A DNA stretch of 5,640 nt from Clostridiales bacterium (GTDB lineage: Bacteria > Bacillota > Clostridia > Oscillospirales > Oscillospiraceae), in assembly GCA_029098065.1 (NCBI GenBank), contig JAQXNP010000106.1, positions 1 through 5,640 on the forward strand, written 5' to 3'. The translations under genes were made by a program, and so were the position numbers. Shown here in pieces: positions 5,631 to 5,640 of the stretch (the first letter of the stretch is position 1; each line of letters starts with the position of its first letter). The notes below the pieces were generated by a model that was given only the letters and a program-made list of their open reading frames with translations, was not told the origin of the DNA and did no database searches.

Positions 5631-5640
5631 CCCCATGTTC

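Larger units (their letters stand above)
5454..5640. other. Non-coding tail without recognisable gene
   Basis: No reading frame here has a ribosome site or a recognisable product. The first 60 bases are unremarkable. From 5514 onward the stretch is dominated by three inverted repeats, listed separately, separated by about 18 and 27 bases. It may be the start of a longer intergenic repeat cluster extending past the window. Confidence 0.6.

Overview
The window looks like chromosome of a G+C-rich Firmicute, most likely a gut Oscillospiraceae/Ruminococcaceae-type Clostridium relative (my inference). The grounds are strong AGGAGG ribosome sites, a TTG start, sigma-A promoters, a Gram-positive-style LexA box and a G+C content that looks near 60%. 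It contains two divergent transcription units and a short non-coding tail. I see no mobile element, CRISPR array, tRNA or rRNA.

Left unit (minus strand, 4354 down to 1 and beyond): a MarR-family regulator, then two ABC exporter half-transporters, the second cut by the window edge just before its C-terminus. The three genes are packed end to end. The first transporter gene begins at a TTG two bases past the marR stop, with its ribosome site inside marR. The second shares one base with the first (TAATG). The pair shows the asymmetry of heterodimeric type IV exporters (LmrCD, BmrCD, TM287/288). One subunit has Asp in place of the catalytic Glu and Gln in place of the switch His. The other keeps both catalytic residues but has an LSQGQ signature. 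The catalytic subunit also carries an unusual extra segment of about 110 residues between its membrane and nucleotide-binding domains, with two WAWK motifs 72 residues apart. The marR promoter is overlapped by inverted repeats, which suggests autoregulation and drug- or stress-induced efflux.

Right unit (plus strand, 4444-5453): lexA, the SOS repressor, with a near-consensus sigma-A promoter, a GAAC-N4-GTTT box overlapping its -35 and a separate 18-bp inverted repeat over its -10. It is followed 16 bases later by an unrecognised 87-residue protein with two predicted membrane helices, then by a clear intrinsic terminator. The small protein probably shares the lexA promoter and would then be SOS-regulated.

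Tail (5454-5640): no gene seen. It holds three hairpin-forming inverted repeats, including a perfect 12-bp stem, and resembles an intergenic palindromic repeat cluster.

Nothing here is an obviously new system. The items most worth a second look are the linker insertion in the catalytic ABC subunit, the small membrane protein in the lexA operon, the second operator-like palindrome at the lexA promoter and the palindromic tail.
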